From contig OZ035962.1 of assembly GCA_964034945.1 (NCBI GenBank), positions 20,183,530-20,247,529 on the forward strand: a DNA stretch of 64,000 nt. Direction: 5' to 3'. This document shows, piece by piece, positions 47,001-60,600 of this stretch; position 1 is the first letter of the stretch; each line of letters begins with the position of its first letter. This DNA is from Chrysopilus asiliformis (taxonomy: Eukaryota > Arthropoda > Insecta > Diptera > Rhagionidae). Made by a program: the position numbers and the translations under genes. The notes below the pieces were generated by a model, which saw only the letters and a program-made list of their open reading frames with translations, did no database searches and was not told the origin of the DNA.

Positions 47001-50000
47001 CAATTTTAAACGGTTTTAGTAATTAAACTTCATTAGTTTTTGAGTAATTAATATCAAACGAATATTTTTGGTCTAAAAATGAAAACTGTATTAGACATCT
47101 CGTTCTACTGATCATCAGAATATATTAAAAACAATCTTTCGGAGACGTCTTTGATGAGTTCATGTTACTTTTATTAAGATACTAGAACATGAACCCGTCC
47201 TTGATTCTCCCAAAAGGAGACCGGAAATTATTTTATTGACAGACCCGTCATTGCCAGGTTACAGTAATTTATACCCGTTTTAGGAATACGAAAAATATTC
47301 CAAAAATTTATTGCCTAAAAACATTTTTAATCACTTGGAAAAGCGGTATCCCTACAAGAGCTTTGAGGTGAAAATGTCAAAATTTTGATTCAGAAACCGG
47401 ATAAGAGAACATTCCGCTAAGGACCACAATTTATCAAGCCCGATTGATGTTCTCTGAAGCGGTTTCGACTGTATTTAAAATAAATAGAACAACCGAATTC
47501 CAGTTTAATTCTAATTTCACGATTTCATAAATTTAAATGTTAAGCTCAATTCAGACGAACGATTCCGATTACTACCAATGGAATGAAAGCTTTCAACGAT
47601 AAGGACATGAAAGCTTTGATCTCATTGGTCGAGAAAGCTCAATCTTAGTCGTAATCGTTTGTCTGAATTGGGCTTAAAGCCTAACTCAAACTATCGATTG
47701 CGATTACGATTGAAGCTTCTCAACCAATGAGATTAAGGCTTTCAACGATAGGGACATGAAAGTTTTGATCTCATTGGTCGAGGGAGCTCAATCGTAATAG
47801 CAATCGTAATCGCAATCGTGATCGCAATCGTAATCGCAATCGTAATCGTAATCGTAATCGTAATCGTAATCGTAATCGTAATCGTAATCGCAATCGTAAT
47901 CGTAATCGCAATCGTAATCGCAATCGTAATCGCAATCGTAATCGCAATCGTAATCGTTAGTCTGTATTGGGTTTTACATCGTTAAAATATTTTTGTAAAA
48001 CTAACAATTCCTAATTTTTATATGTCAGTCGTCTCTGTCATCATTTGTTGTGATTGTTAGGTTATTCGGTGCAGTAGTCTTAAGCACATTTTGTAATATT
48101 TTTTATAACCTGTACGCCGAGAATTTCTAATAGAGTTCAATGCTAAAAAGCTCGAATAAAAGCATGAAGTTTTGCTAATTTAGGATTTTTTTTTTTTTGA
48201 ATGAAATTTCTATGTCAATTTTGAAAATATAATGTAAAATTAAAATAATTTTCAGCTGCAACAGTTCTCACATTACGTGGCTCCAGCTATGTTTCATACA
48301 GGATATATGACTGGAAGGACCGAGTCCATTCATCGATGACACGTATAAGTCTAATATTCAAGACCCATTACGATGATTCGGCATTATTTTATGCTAGTGG
48401 TGAATCCCTTAAGCATCAATATATAGCTGCATCGATTAAAAATGAGTCCATCTATGTGGAAATGGATTTTGGTGATAATATAATGTCGGTAATATTAGGT
48501 AATGAATTGAATCGACATTACTGGCACAATTTAACCATATTTCATGATCATAAAACGGTCAAAATTGTACTCGATGATCAAATGAAATTGTTGGAGATAC
48601 CATCAAGTAGCAGTTCGAATTTACTCTTCGATCCGGAAATTTATTTTGGCGGTGGACCAGATTTGAACAAGAAAAAAGGTTTAGCATCACATAATAACTT
48701 TGCTGGATGTCTTAAATACGTCTACTACAATGACGTTAATATTCTGTATGAACTAAAGAAAGGAAACCCGAAAGTTCATTATCATGGTGAGAATGATTCG
48801 CCATATTCTATACTTTCTTTTTATTTTTTTTAACTATCACATCATAATTTCACATTGTAAGTTGTTTTTACAACTCTGACATCTTTCTTAAATTCATTCT
48901 AGCATTAAGGTGTAGCTATTCTAGTTTATCGAACAAGCTTTCGGGAATTTTTTTTTTTTTTGCGAAATTTTAAATGGATAGGAGACATTTTTGAAACAGC
49001 ACAATCATTGCAAAAGGACAAAAATTGACTGGCAAAATAAAATTAAAGAAATTTTCCGTTAAAAACAATAGTATATTACGCAACAAGGGGCGAAAGTCGG
49101 CGATTTCACGAGTGTGAAGTTAGCTGCACGAGTGAAGCGAGGGCAGATATCACACAAGTGAACTCGTTGACTCGCTCCGAGTTGGGTATACAATTTTTCA
49201 TAACAAATTCATTGAAAATATGACTTGAGATGCAATTTAAACGGGATTTTCGTATTGGAGAGTAACGCAAAAGGCGAAGCCCCCTAACTTCAGCAGTAGT
49301 AAATTTTTAAAAGAAACAAAACAACTATATTCTATAAATTTGTTTTATTACTAAGAAATGTTGGTCTAAACAGATTTTAATTTTTAAATTTCTCTCCTCT
49401 GAAATAAAAAATCAACATAACAAAAAATGGAAATCGGCAATGCTGCTCAACTAAATCACACTTCGCTCGTGCAGCTAACTTCACACTCGTTCAGTTTTAT
49501 TCACAAATTTTCGGTTAGAGGCATATATGGCTGTACTGATTAGTCCGGATTCACACGATAAGTTTTTTGATTCACGTCTCGGCCAAACGATGGCAAGAAG
49601 GGCGAGATGTAGGAAGGGCGAAAAGTTGGTCAATCACCAACTTTTGATTCACCAAAAGTTATTGCAAGTCCGTTTTCTCTATTCCCTTTTGCTCTCATTC
49701 GTATTCGCTCATGTTCATTTACGACAAAAACTTTCATAAACGTCAAAAAGACGCACGTCAGAACATTCATCGTGTAAATGGCCGTGAATGATTCGTGGAT
49801 GTTTAAAAGAGAATAGCCGTGATTGATGAATCAAAAAAATTGTCGTGTGAATTGGGACTTACTCTTTGTGGGGGCGTCTTTTTTGTGAAATGGCAGCTTC
49901 AGAATTACGTTCCTGTGTCGTAATTACGGTATGGCGACACACTTAAAAGTGTTCTCCTCTATGGGTATCGTTGCACATCTCATTCACTCGACGGCGATGT

Positions 50001-53000
50001 GCCCGCGACAAAAATCGCTTATCATCGCGATTTGCATGGTGACGAAATATGTTAACAAAGACAACACGGCTGCTATTTGGGTACAGTCTATTCTAAAACT
50101 GTAATTAACGAAATTGATTTCTTTTTAAAAATACTAATAATTCTTCACATAATAAACTAGAATATACCCTTAAAACATTGACTTATGTACAACTAAAAAT
50201 TAAAAAAAAATATTTTTTTACAAAAAAAGGTGTCCTGGAAGCCGAATTTTACGAGGCTGATGTGGAAGTCATACCCATAACATATCCATTTGCGACATCA
50301 CATATTTGGTGGCCGATAAATCAAGCCGAAGAACTTAATATCAAATTCGATTTCCGAAGCAGTCGTACGACGGCTGTTCTGGCTTACAGCGATGTCACAA
50401 CTTCAGCAGGAAATGGCTTTTGGGAGGTAGGTTCTAGTACTAGAATTATAGCCTTATAGAAGTCAGATGCATCAAACCGAATGACTTACAATTTTATACT
50501 ATGTAACATAAAGAGGATATATTAAGGAATATTCAGTCTGCTTTAGTCGAGAAACATGAACACAAATATACAAGTATAATGTTAAGAAAAATCGTACAAA
50601 AACACAAACGCATACACGGTAAAAACTGGAGTCTAATTTTAAGACTTTTTCCTTCTATTTTTTAAACTTTTGAAAGTTTAGTGGAATTTTAAACTATTTT
50701 CTCTATTTTTAAAACTTTTTGAAAGTTTAGAGTATATTTTAGTCGAAAAGTTTAATATTTAGTGAGTTTCGGTTTATTTTAAAAGCTTTTATTTAGCTCG
50801 CTATCTTGTCTGTTTGTTTGTCTGTCTGTTTGTCGGGGTCAAATCTTGCAATCAAATTTTGACCCACTTCCACTCATCCGATTCACTTGAAATTTTGTAC
50901 ACTTATATAAGTCCGATGACAATACAATATTTTCTCTACTTCGTCCTTGTAAGGATAAGAGAAGGTCCTGTAAGGATAACGTGATTATCCTTTTCTCCAA
51001 ATTTTCCGGAAAAAAATCTATCCTGGGGGTTTTTGGAGTCGCTGAATCCGAATCTGTCATTAAAAAGTATGTAAGGATAACGGAAGGTCCTGTAAGGATA
51101 ACGTGATTATCCTTTTCTCCAAATTTTCCCGAAAAAAATCTATTCTGGGGTTTTTGAGGTCGCTGAATCCGAATCTGTCATCAAAAAGTATGTAAGGGTA
51201 ACGGAAGGTCCTGTAAGGATAACGTGATTATCCTTTTCTCCAAATTTTCCGGAAAAAAATCTATTCTGGGGGTTTTTGGGGTCGCTGAATCCGAATCTGT
51301 CATTAAAAAGTCAGTAAGGATAACGTGATTATCCTTTTCTCCAAATTTTCCGGAAAAAATCTATTCTGGGGTTTTTGGGGTCGCTGAATCCGAATCTGTC
51401 ATCAAAAAGTATGTAAGGATAACGGAAGGTCCTGTAAGGATAACGTGATTATCCTTTTCTCCAAATTTTCCCGAAAAAAATCTATTCTGGGGTTTTTGAG
51501 GTCGCTGAATCCGAATCTGTCATCAAAAAGTATGTAAGGGTAACGGAAGGTCCTGTAAGGATAACGTGACTATCCTTTTCTCCAAATTTTCCGGAAAAAA
51601 ATCTATTCTGGGGTTTTTGGGCTAGCTGAATACGATTCTCAAGTTAAAAAGTCTGTAATGACAACGGAAGGTCCTATAAGGATAACGTGATTATCCTTTT
51701 TCTCAATTGTTCCGGGAAAAAATATATTCTGCGGGTTTTAGGTAAGGACATCTCAAATGTAAAGCTATATATTCGAAGACTAAAAAGAACAAAATAAAAA
51801 AAATAAAAAAAAATTTTTAAAAAAAGCTTTTATTAAAAAAAATGCACTAAAAAGAAAAAAATAATTTTCTGGACGCTGTGTATCACAAATATAAAAGCTT
51901 TTAAAAAGCGAGATAAAGCATAAAACAATAAAATAAACATTTATCTCGCTTTTTAAAAGCTTTTATATTTGTGATACACAGCGTCCAGAAAATTATTTTT
52001 TTCTTTTTAGTGCATTTTTTTTAATAAAAGCTTTTTTAAGACTATAGTTTAAAAAGTAAACTTTTTCTTTCTTAAGAATTTGTTTTAGACCTCTCCGCCT
52101 TATTTCTAAACTTTTAATCGAAATATTAGACCTTTAAGTTTGAGAACTAAACCTTGTAAGTTTTACTTCAATTCGGATAAAATTGAATTAAACTTTTTGT
52201 CTAATATTTAGTCTTTTCAGTTTATTTTTCTTTTTCAAATTCATCAGTCGGTCGGTCAATTTTTAGAAAAGTCGCGAGGCTCGAATTCGACTTTTCGGTC
52301 TAAAAACAAAACTTCAAAGTCTACAATTTATTCAGTTTTAGAAAATTGTGACTACTTTTTAATCGTTTCAGCCTATAATTAAAACTCATTATTCTAAAAT
52401 TTAGAAAGTAAAGTCTGGAATTGGTTTATTTTAGAAGTCTGAGTATATTTTCTATACATATTAATCTAAAATTAAGAATTTAATTCGCGGGCGTGGATGG
52501 CTCAGTTAGCTAAGTGCTTGCCTTGTGATCCAAAGAGCAGTGGTTCAAATTCCACTCAGGGCAAAAATAATTCGGCCTTGAATTTGAATTTGGAACTTTT
52601 CTGCTTCTGCTCATGGACTAAACACGGACCAATTTGCCTAAGCTCCTGGCATAAACATAAAAAAAAGGTTTGAAATTTAAACTTCGAAGTCTAAATTTGA
52701 GTCAGTTTTAGAAAATTGTAACTACTTTTTAGTAATTTCAGTTTGAAATTAAAACTTTTAAGTCTTAAATTTAGACCGGATAGTCTTATTTACCCGGATA
52801 ATTCACGAATTTTAGAAGTTTATGACTATTTTTTAACCATTCCAGTATAAATTTAAGACTCATGCATCTTAAACTTAAACCGTAAGGTTTTAATTTGAGA
52901 ATTTTTAGAAATTTGGAACTAATTTTTAGATTTTTTAGACTAAAATTTAAATTTTAATACCTTAAATTTAGACCGGATAATACTATTTAAAAGGAAAATA

Positions 53001-56000
53001 ATTTCAAACTTTTAAAGTTTGATTTTTAGGCTCAAAAAGGTGTTGACCTATATGTAGGAAAAAAAGTCTTAAAATTAGACTCCAGTTTTTACCGTGTACC
53101 ATAACTTCTCGTATATGGAAACCCATTTTGGTATACACTGCGGATATGTTCATATGTTGCAGTCACAGTATTTTTCATACAGACGGGGAAAGGACTCAAA
53201 GATCCGACACGTCGAGTTAGCGGATATATTTAAGAAAGTGAATGTATGGAAGAAGGATGTGTAAATCTTTTGGGATGCAATTAAAAGCCAAGTTGGAATT
53301 GATGGTGTTCTTGGCATATATTTCAGCTCGTGCAGTGCATTTCAAGTGAACTTTATAAGGAGTACATAAATATATCCAGAAGCATAAACTCTGGATGTGC
53401 CTTATTCCAGTTAAGTTGAATTTTCTCGTTCAACGGAAACAGACGAAGATTCTATTTGCTTTGCTTGATTTCACTGTGTATTCTAAGATAAGCTATATTC
53501 AGGAAACAATATCTGCCTGACTTTTCCTGTAATTAACTTGAATTTTGCTACTCCATAAGTTTATTCGCCCTTTCGCCAATTGTTTGATTAAAACAATTAA
53601 ATTTACCGAGAATTATCGCTTTTCGTTGTTTAAGAACAACAAAGAAAATAATTTAAGTGTTTTATGTTTTGATTCAATTTGGTGCACATAAATGTGTTGT
53701 GTAGTTACTTTTATCGCCCAAATATATCGCAATTCTATATCTAGTAAAAGAAAATATCAAACAAAAGAAGCAAGAATTGATATTATTACATAAGCAGCTT
53801 ATATTAGACCTAATGAAACCCACTTAAACACTTTTAAACTGCTTAAAATAACATTTCTGCAATTTCTTGAAGTTTATTTAATCTTTTAAAGAATTCAAAA
53901 ATTGATGGGTGGTAGTAGCCCGACAATATTCTTGACAAAACGAACAGAAATAACGTTAATTTTAACCCCTAGCGGGGCTGAGGGGATACATTTAGTCACA
54001 TTTTGATTGTTAGTTTGCTCATTGCTCATAACATGTAAAATACTGGGTGGATTTTAATCTGATTTTAATCCCGTTCTCACTATTAAGATAGATATTACGT
54101 GAGGTGACCGTACGTCCCTAAATGGCCGGAACAATTCCGGATTTCGGTGATCTGGAAACTAAACTTTTGTCCCAATACTTCTTAATCACTAAAAAAAATC
54201 AGTTGTCATCAACACAAAACCTTCCTCTGCAGAATTTAGTTTCAGAAAAAATATGTAAAAAATAATATTTGTTCAATTATCTCGAGAACTGTTAAAAATA
54301 CAATAATTCCTCCAACTTCGCGGTTTCTAACTGCGCGGTTTCGCAATTGCGCGGTTAAATTTTTAAAAATTTCGCAGCTTCGCGGTTTTTTTATAATTTT
54401 CGTTTAAAAAAACATGTTCCTAACCCCAAAATTTCATACAAAGTAGGGTTCACAGTGCGCGGTTTTAGTTTGCGCGATATTTTTGTGGAACGTATCTACC
54501 GCGCAGTTAGAGGGATTACGGTACATAAAAACTGCGAAAGGAAAAAAATACATTTTTTGACAAAAGTGCATATTTTTCGAGAGATTTTCAGAAAACCGAT
54601 TTTTTTTCAAATATCTTGAGAACAGATAAATGAAAACCCGTTAAAACAAAAAATATAGAAAATTTTATTTACTTAAATTTGGTTATATGCATTTTTTCTC
54701 AAAAGCGCACAGTTTTTGATAATTTAGGGAGGTACCCATTATAGCTACCTTTAGTTTACCAAATGTTAACAGAAAACTACGATTTTCGTAAAAATTATTT
54801 GCAAGAAATTTCAAATCGCTAGCTCAACGCGTTCTTGAATTATTTAAGATACGTACAACGGACAGACCGACAGACAGATGCACGGACATCCTCATAATTT
54901 TACCTGAAACGGATTTCGTACCGATCAGAAATTTTCTATCTATCCACATTCTTGAGACGGTCTCCGTCATTTTTTTTATATAGTTTCAGCCAGAACTTAG
55001 GGGAAGACCCTTTAACACATTGACTGCCTTGGCTATCATTTTTGATAGCCAGTGATGGTTCCCTGTATCCATATCTATTGTATTTAATAGCCAGTGATGT
55101 TTGCTGAAAACAGCATAATACACAAAAAAAATGTTTTGGCATTTTTTTCAAAAATACGCAAAATTCGTTAGGCAGTCAACGTGTTAAAGCCGAAGCACTA
55201 TAGAAGAGGAAAGTAAAAATTACGCCGAAACACTAAAATTTTCACGTGCGGCACAGTTTTCTAAAAAACTACTGCCCCTAGCGCATGTTTGTTTTTTAAA
55301 TTTGCCTGTGGCGCATTTTATTAAATAGTTTTCAACAGTGGGATGTTTGTTTTTAAAAGTTTTGCCTGGGGCACAAGTTTTGTTGTATTTTGAAAGTATA
55401 AAACACCCATAAAGAAGAAATAATAATTCTGATACTGATACTGTATAAAAACTAAATAAATAAAACTTCGAATGTCTTTAAAATTTAATTTTTTTAGTGC
55501 TAGTCAGAATGACTAATCTGTCCTCCTTAATATTTTCACCCTTGTTATTTTGAATCTTGAATTCGAACAAAACCCTTAAAATTCCATAAAATAAATATCT
55601 CTATGAATAAAATCAATGAATCAAATGCGATTTCTTGATTGGTGCTGATTTTTCACAATAATCATTAACCATCTGCCAGACAGTACAAAAGAGCAATTGA
55701 TCATGAATGATATCATAAAATTCATTTAGTTTAAGGAATATAACAATAAAATTATCTATTATCTAATAGCTATCTTCATCATAATATAAATATATTAATA
55801 TGTATGTCTATATTCCAAGTACATGTACCACAAAAGTACTAAAAACGATCATTTAGAGATGATGGTGTCGATGCTTTCGGCCAACAAACGCGGGTCCCGG
55901 CGGTTAGGCTATTAAATTGTTTGCTCCGTTTGTGCTATTAATATGAGGGTGTAGATGGTATTCGAATATAAGAGCTTTTCGCTGGAAAGTTAGGCGAAAG

Positions 56001-57567
56001 GACGAAATAACATAAAAGGATAACATGGAGTATGGGCATTATAACAAGGCTCTTTTCAATCTAACAATGACGCCATCCGTATAGATAATCGACGTACAAA
56101 TAATAAAATAATGTCTATTGGCTGCCTCTATTGCCATTGAAATGGTCCTATTTCCCGGCCCAATTGTTGATGTCGGCATCATACCAAAACGGTCCTTGTA
56201 AGGACGCTAATTGGAAAGGGCACTCATCTAATCGATTTATTATTGATGTCAATGACTATGAAATTTCTGCAATTAGATTTAATGAGCCACTCAATTACTC
56301 ACAATTTGGCCATAGGATGGGGTCCTAGTACCGAGATTCGAATCGTTTTTGTAAGCCTTCTGGTAAATCTGTTTTCACAATAATGAATTAAAAACAGTGA
56401 TTTTCCCGATCTAATTTTCATGTCTTTCTTTGTGGCTAACATATTTATGCTACTCTTTCTATATTATGTGAATTAAAGCTTTAATTAATCGATTTACTCA
56501 GTATTTATAATTCTTTATGTCCCAAAGGAGAAATTTTCTAGAAATTAGTGAAAAGCTCTGACATGTCGTCGTATTATTAACTTTTCGATAGTCATGTTAT
56601 AGCATTTACTCCCAAAAGACATTTCCAATTACTCGGGCGGATTATTATGTGGAGATTTGTTGCGCCAAAATTCGTAACCAAGGCTGTGTTAGGAGGTGGC
56701 CATAAAGGAGACGGTTCCGGAGTACGCGGAGAAAAAGAGCTAAGCATTGTTTTTATGAAAAATTTCATAAAATTGGTGAAAACATTTGCGTTCCTGATAT
56801 AATTCGCACAACAAAAAATTTTTCATGGTTAGTATATAGGTATACTTAAGAACGGGTATACTAGCAGTAATGGAAGTTTTAACGCTGGGAACATGTTACT
56901 GGAAGCAAAATCCTGGAAGTAAGTCAATCAGAAAAGTCTGAGTGTAGAGCAAAAGTTATATATATAGTAAAAGATGCCAATATCACAGAAATCGAAATCA
57001 TTGAGAAGAACTAAAACCAATGTGAAATTCTTATGATTTTTGACGATTGATCAATGAAATATTTTCATAAGTTCTATAAGTAGATTTCATAGATTTTATG
57101 AAAATATTTCATAAATTCCATTAAAAACTTCATTATAAAACATAACAAAAGCTATAATTGCCAATCTGGCAATCATTGGAGACCCGTATGGTGATATTCG
57201 TATCAAAATTCGAACAGTTATACCAAAATTCCAATTTGAAGTCAAACTTTCCAATAAGATTTTTTTAAATTTATTCCAATCGGATTTTGATGTATGGGAG
57301 TTTTATGTAGAATCATATCCTAAATAACTTTTGTTCTTGGACTTTTTTGATAAGATGCACCGTTTTTGAGATATTCACAAAAAACGATTTCGTTCGTATG
57401 GGGGGTACCCCCCCTAATGGTCCATTTTTGCCCATTAACGAACTTAGCCTCGCATTTTACGAAAAACGGATCCACGCAAAATTTCAAGTCTCTAGCTCAA
57501 TCCGTGCGCCCGCAATCCGCGCCACAGACAGACAGACGGACAGACAGACAGACGGACAGACAGACAG

Positions 57568-57602
<35 letters not shown>

Positions 57603-60600
57603 GACGGACATGCAAAAATTAAATATTTTTATCATTCTAAACACACTGGTGTAATTTATTTTTTTGTGCGATGACGGGATCTTGGCGTTACAAACGGTAA
57701 AGCAAAGTTAATATACCCTTTGGTTTCACCATACGGGTATAAAAACTTCATAAACGTTATGAAAAATCATACTAATATGAGTTGGTGTCTGTCTGTCTGT
57801 CTGTTCCTCTTTCACGCAAAAACGGCTGAACCAATTGACTTGAAATTTGGCATGAGTGTCTGTGGTAGTTCTGGTTCCAACATAGGCATACGGAAAAGTA
57901 GCGCGAGGGGTGGGGGAGTAAGGGGAGGGGGTAAAGTGATTTCGAAACGTAGTTTTTGCGCTATGTTACTCTTTCGCGGGGAAACTACAATGCAAGCTAG
58001 TCGTTTCATAAAAATAATGATTTTTTTTTCATAGGTTTTACGACCACACTTCAATGGTTCCAAATGACTCCTAAATTTTCATAGACGTTAAAAAGTTTTT
58101 CATAGATATTACGAATTATTGTTCTGAGTGTAGGAAATCTAGTTGTTTCACTCTAATTGAATTTCACTAGAATCTAGTGACAATAAATTTAGCGTGTAAA
58201 GTTACATGCATCCAGCGATTACAAAAAATTTAATAAAGAATAATATGCTACCTTTTTGTGGAACGTAATTTCATGTTGAAAATAAATGTACAATTCTGTC
58301 CGACTTTTATCCCTAAAATTTCATATATTTTTATAGCTCAATTAACCATAATTTTACGACTTTAAATTGCAATAAAGTCACGACTTCTAAAGCCATGACA
58401 AAACAGTAATTCAATTTTTTTTTAATGTCATAAAATTGTTGATTTCAATTTCTCATCAGCAATATTACCCTTAAAACAACACATACTCAACACACGTTGT
58501 TTTTTATGCCGAATGTTCAAATGTTATTACTTTGTCGGCTGTTTATTCACTCATGTTCTTTTTTAATATTTCATTAATGTTTGTGTAGAATATACTTATA
58601 TGTTATTTTTTTTCTATAATCATACATTTTTGTAGAGTTCAGCACGTGTTCCTTCCGGTTTCATTTCACAAAATTTTTTATTTATTCGTCTAGAGGCGAA
58701 AACATCTGTTTGCATGAGTGATTACACGTTTTTCAGTTTTTCAACGATAAATTTTCACCACTTTGTATAACAGACATTGAATGCAGAACAAAAAGGAAAA
58801 CCAAAAGTTGTGTACATTAGTAAAAACAAAAACAAAATATTACCGAAAAAAAACCCGGATTTCTGCCATTTATGTATAGGTAGAGCTTTTTTCTTGCTTT
58901 CATCCCTTTTCATTTTTGGTGAAATGAATGTGTAACGGAAGGCTGGAAAATCACTTTGGCAGTAATCCAAGGCGGATGAAAAAAAAACGAGAAAAATTGT
59001 ATAATGGAGAAATGAAAGAATATCCCTCCGTTCGAAAGAATTTCCAAATAACACACATAATAAAAATGAACACCGTTAAATGAGATTTTTTTTTTCTTCG
59101 TTCCGTGCAAGACGCCCTGAAATGCAAGGTTCCCAGGATTACTGACTTCTCTTTTTACCGTCCCCTGTGAGTTTTATTATGTAATATGATGATGATACTG
59201 GACTCAGTCCCCGGATACACATCCGGCTCTAGCTAATGTGGTAGCATAGAATATCCTTTATTTACACAAACTTTTGAATTTAAAGCTTTGGACCTGGAAA
59301 AATCTCAAATAGATACATATATTCCAGTGTTTACCAATTAAACAACATTAAATATTTCATATATTTACACGGTTATGGTTTCGCCTCAAAACTTTAATTT
59401 GACATAGATTTTCTTACAAATAAAGGTTAGCTGGCTGGATTTATTCAGCAACTGTTGAAAATGATTTCGAGTTCAGGCAACATTTCGAAAAATTTCTCTT
59501 CACAGTGTTTTTTTTAGACTATTCAACTAAAAATTCGTTTTTCGCATGAGTTACGAATAAATATAAATAGTTTTTATTATTTTTACTCGAACGACTAGTT
59601 TAACCCTTTCAGAAACAGAAACTACAATTACCAGGGGCAATAGTCAAATACTCTATCGGAGGGCAGGCAGAATTTTTTTTTTTAATTCTTTTGTGGAAAG
59701 GAGTGGTCCGATTCGATTTTGATGTAAGGAACAATTACATAAAATTATATTCCAAAAACATTTTGTCTTCAGAAATTTTTCGAAACTATGCGCCGTTTTC
59801 GAGAAAATGAGAATAAAAAGTGTTCAATTTGTATGGTGGCGGAGGGAAAAAATGGTCCAACTGGATTTTTATGTCATGAAAAATTATATTCTAAGCACAT
59901 TTTACCTACATACAATAATTGTTTCAATGCGACTTACCATTTTCGAGAAAATTGTAAAAAACTGTTTCAGTTGTATGGAGGAGGGGGAAAGGAATGGTCC
60001 AATTTTGCCCGTTCAAGAACTTAGCCTTGCCATTTATGGGAAATGCAACTATACAAAATTTGAAGTCTCCATTTCAGGCAAAATTATGAGAATGTCGGTC
60101 TGTCCATTTTACGTATCTTAACCCGTTCGGTACATGTTTTTTTCTATGGGGGTTAAAGATCCTCTCTATACAAATTAATGATGTTTAAGCTAATAGTAAT
60201 CATTTAAAACAAAACAAAAAAAAAAATATTTTTTACAAATACGTCCACTGTAGTCCAGCTTTTTACTCAAAAACTCAAAATTGGGTCACAAATGCACTTA
60301 AAGGTGCACTGAATGAGAATATAGTGTTGAAAATAAATAAATAAGAAGTGAATTCAAATTTTTAACTGCGTTGCCATATGGCATCAAAATACCGAATGGG
60401 CTAAATAACTCGAAAACGCGTTGACCCAGTAAATAAATTTTGCGAAAATCGCAGTTTTCTGTCACCTTTTGAAAAAACTAACGGTAGCTACAACACAACT
60501 TTTTTTTAATACAGTTTTTTGACAATCTCTCGAAGATTATTCACTTTTATGCCGCGGTCACACGACGCTGTTTTGCCAGCCGCTGGCTGCTGTCGGTTAG

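Larger units (their letters stand above)
42341..48255 (+). other. axo-like intron 5 (5.9 kb)
   Basis: Holds a cluster of TIR elements: 42613-43109, 43163-43811 with a nested insert, 44093-45175 with a nested Helitron-like copy, two satellite-like monomers (45296-45490), a worn mini-me segment near 45730-45830 and a small TIR pair with a hexamer repeat (47544-47975). Sequence at 46000-47540 shows no recognised feature. Confidence 0.6.
48787..50229 (+). other. axo-like intron 6 (1.4 kb)
   Basis: Contains an inverted-repeat pair (49108-49490) and a PIF/Harbinger-like MITE (49543-49858). No extra exon was seen. Confidence 0.6.
50615..53096. mobile_element. Large TA-flanked TIR element containing several other repeats
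   Basis: TA at 50613-50614 and 53097-53098. The termini begin CACGGTAAAAACTGGAGTCT and are inverted repeats, identical for the first 36 bases. The body is made of degenerate AGTCTAAATTT/AAATTTAGACT units with a period near 130 bases (for example AGTTTTAGAAAATTGT at about 52335 and 52715). Inside lie a satellite-bearing GTCT element, a perfect 98-bp-arm palindrome and a tRNA-derived SINE. No transposase frame. Confidence 0.75.

Noticed and set aside
52491..52565. Functional tRNA gene
   Set aside because: The T-loop is one base too long, acceptor-stem pairing is missing, and a SINE body with an A tail follows.
56131..56328. 65-codon open frame in intron 7 considered as an extra axo exon
   Set aside because: Exons 7 and 8 join without a gap across a laminin-G strand, and this frame lacks laminin-G features and clear splice sites in phase 0.
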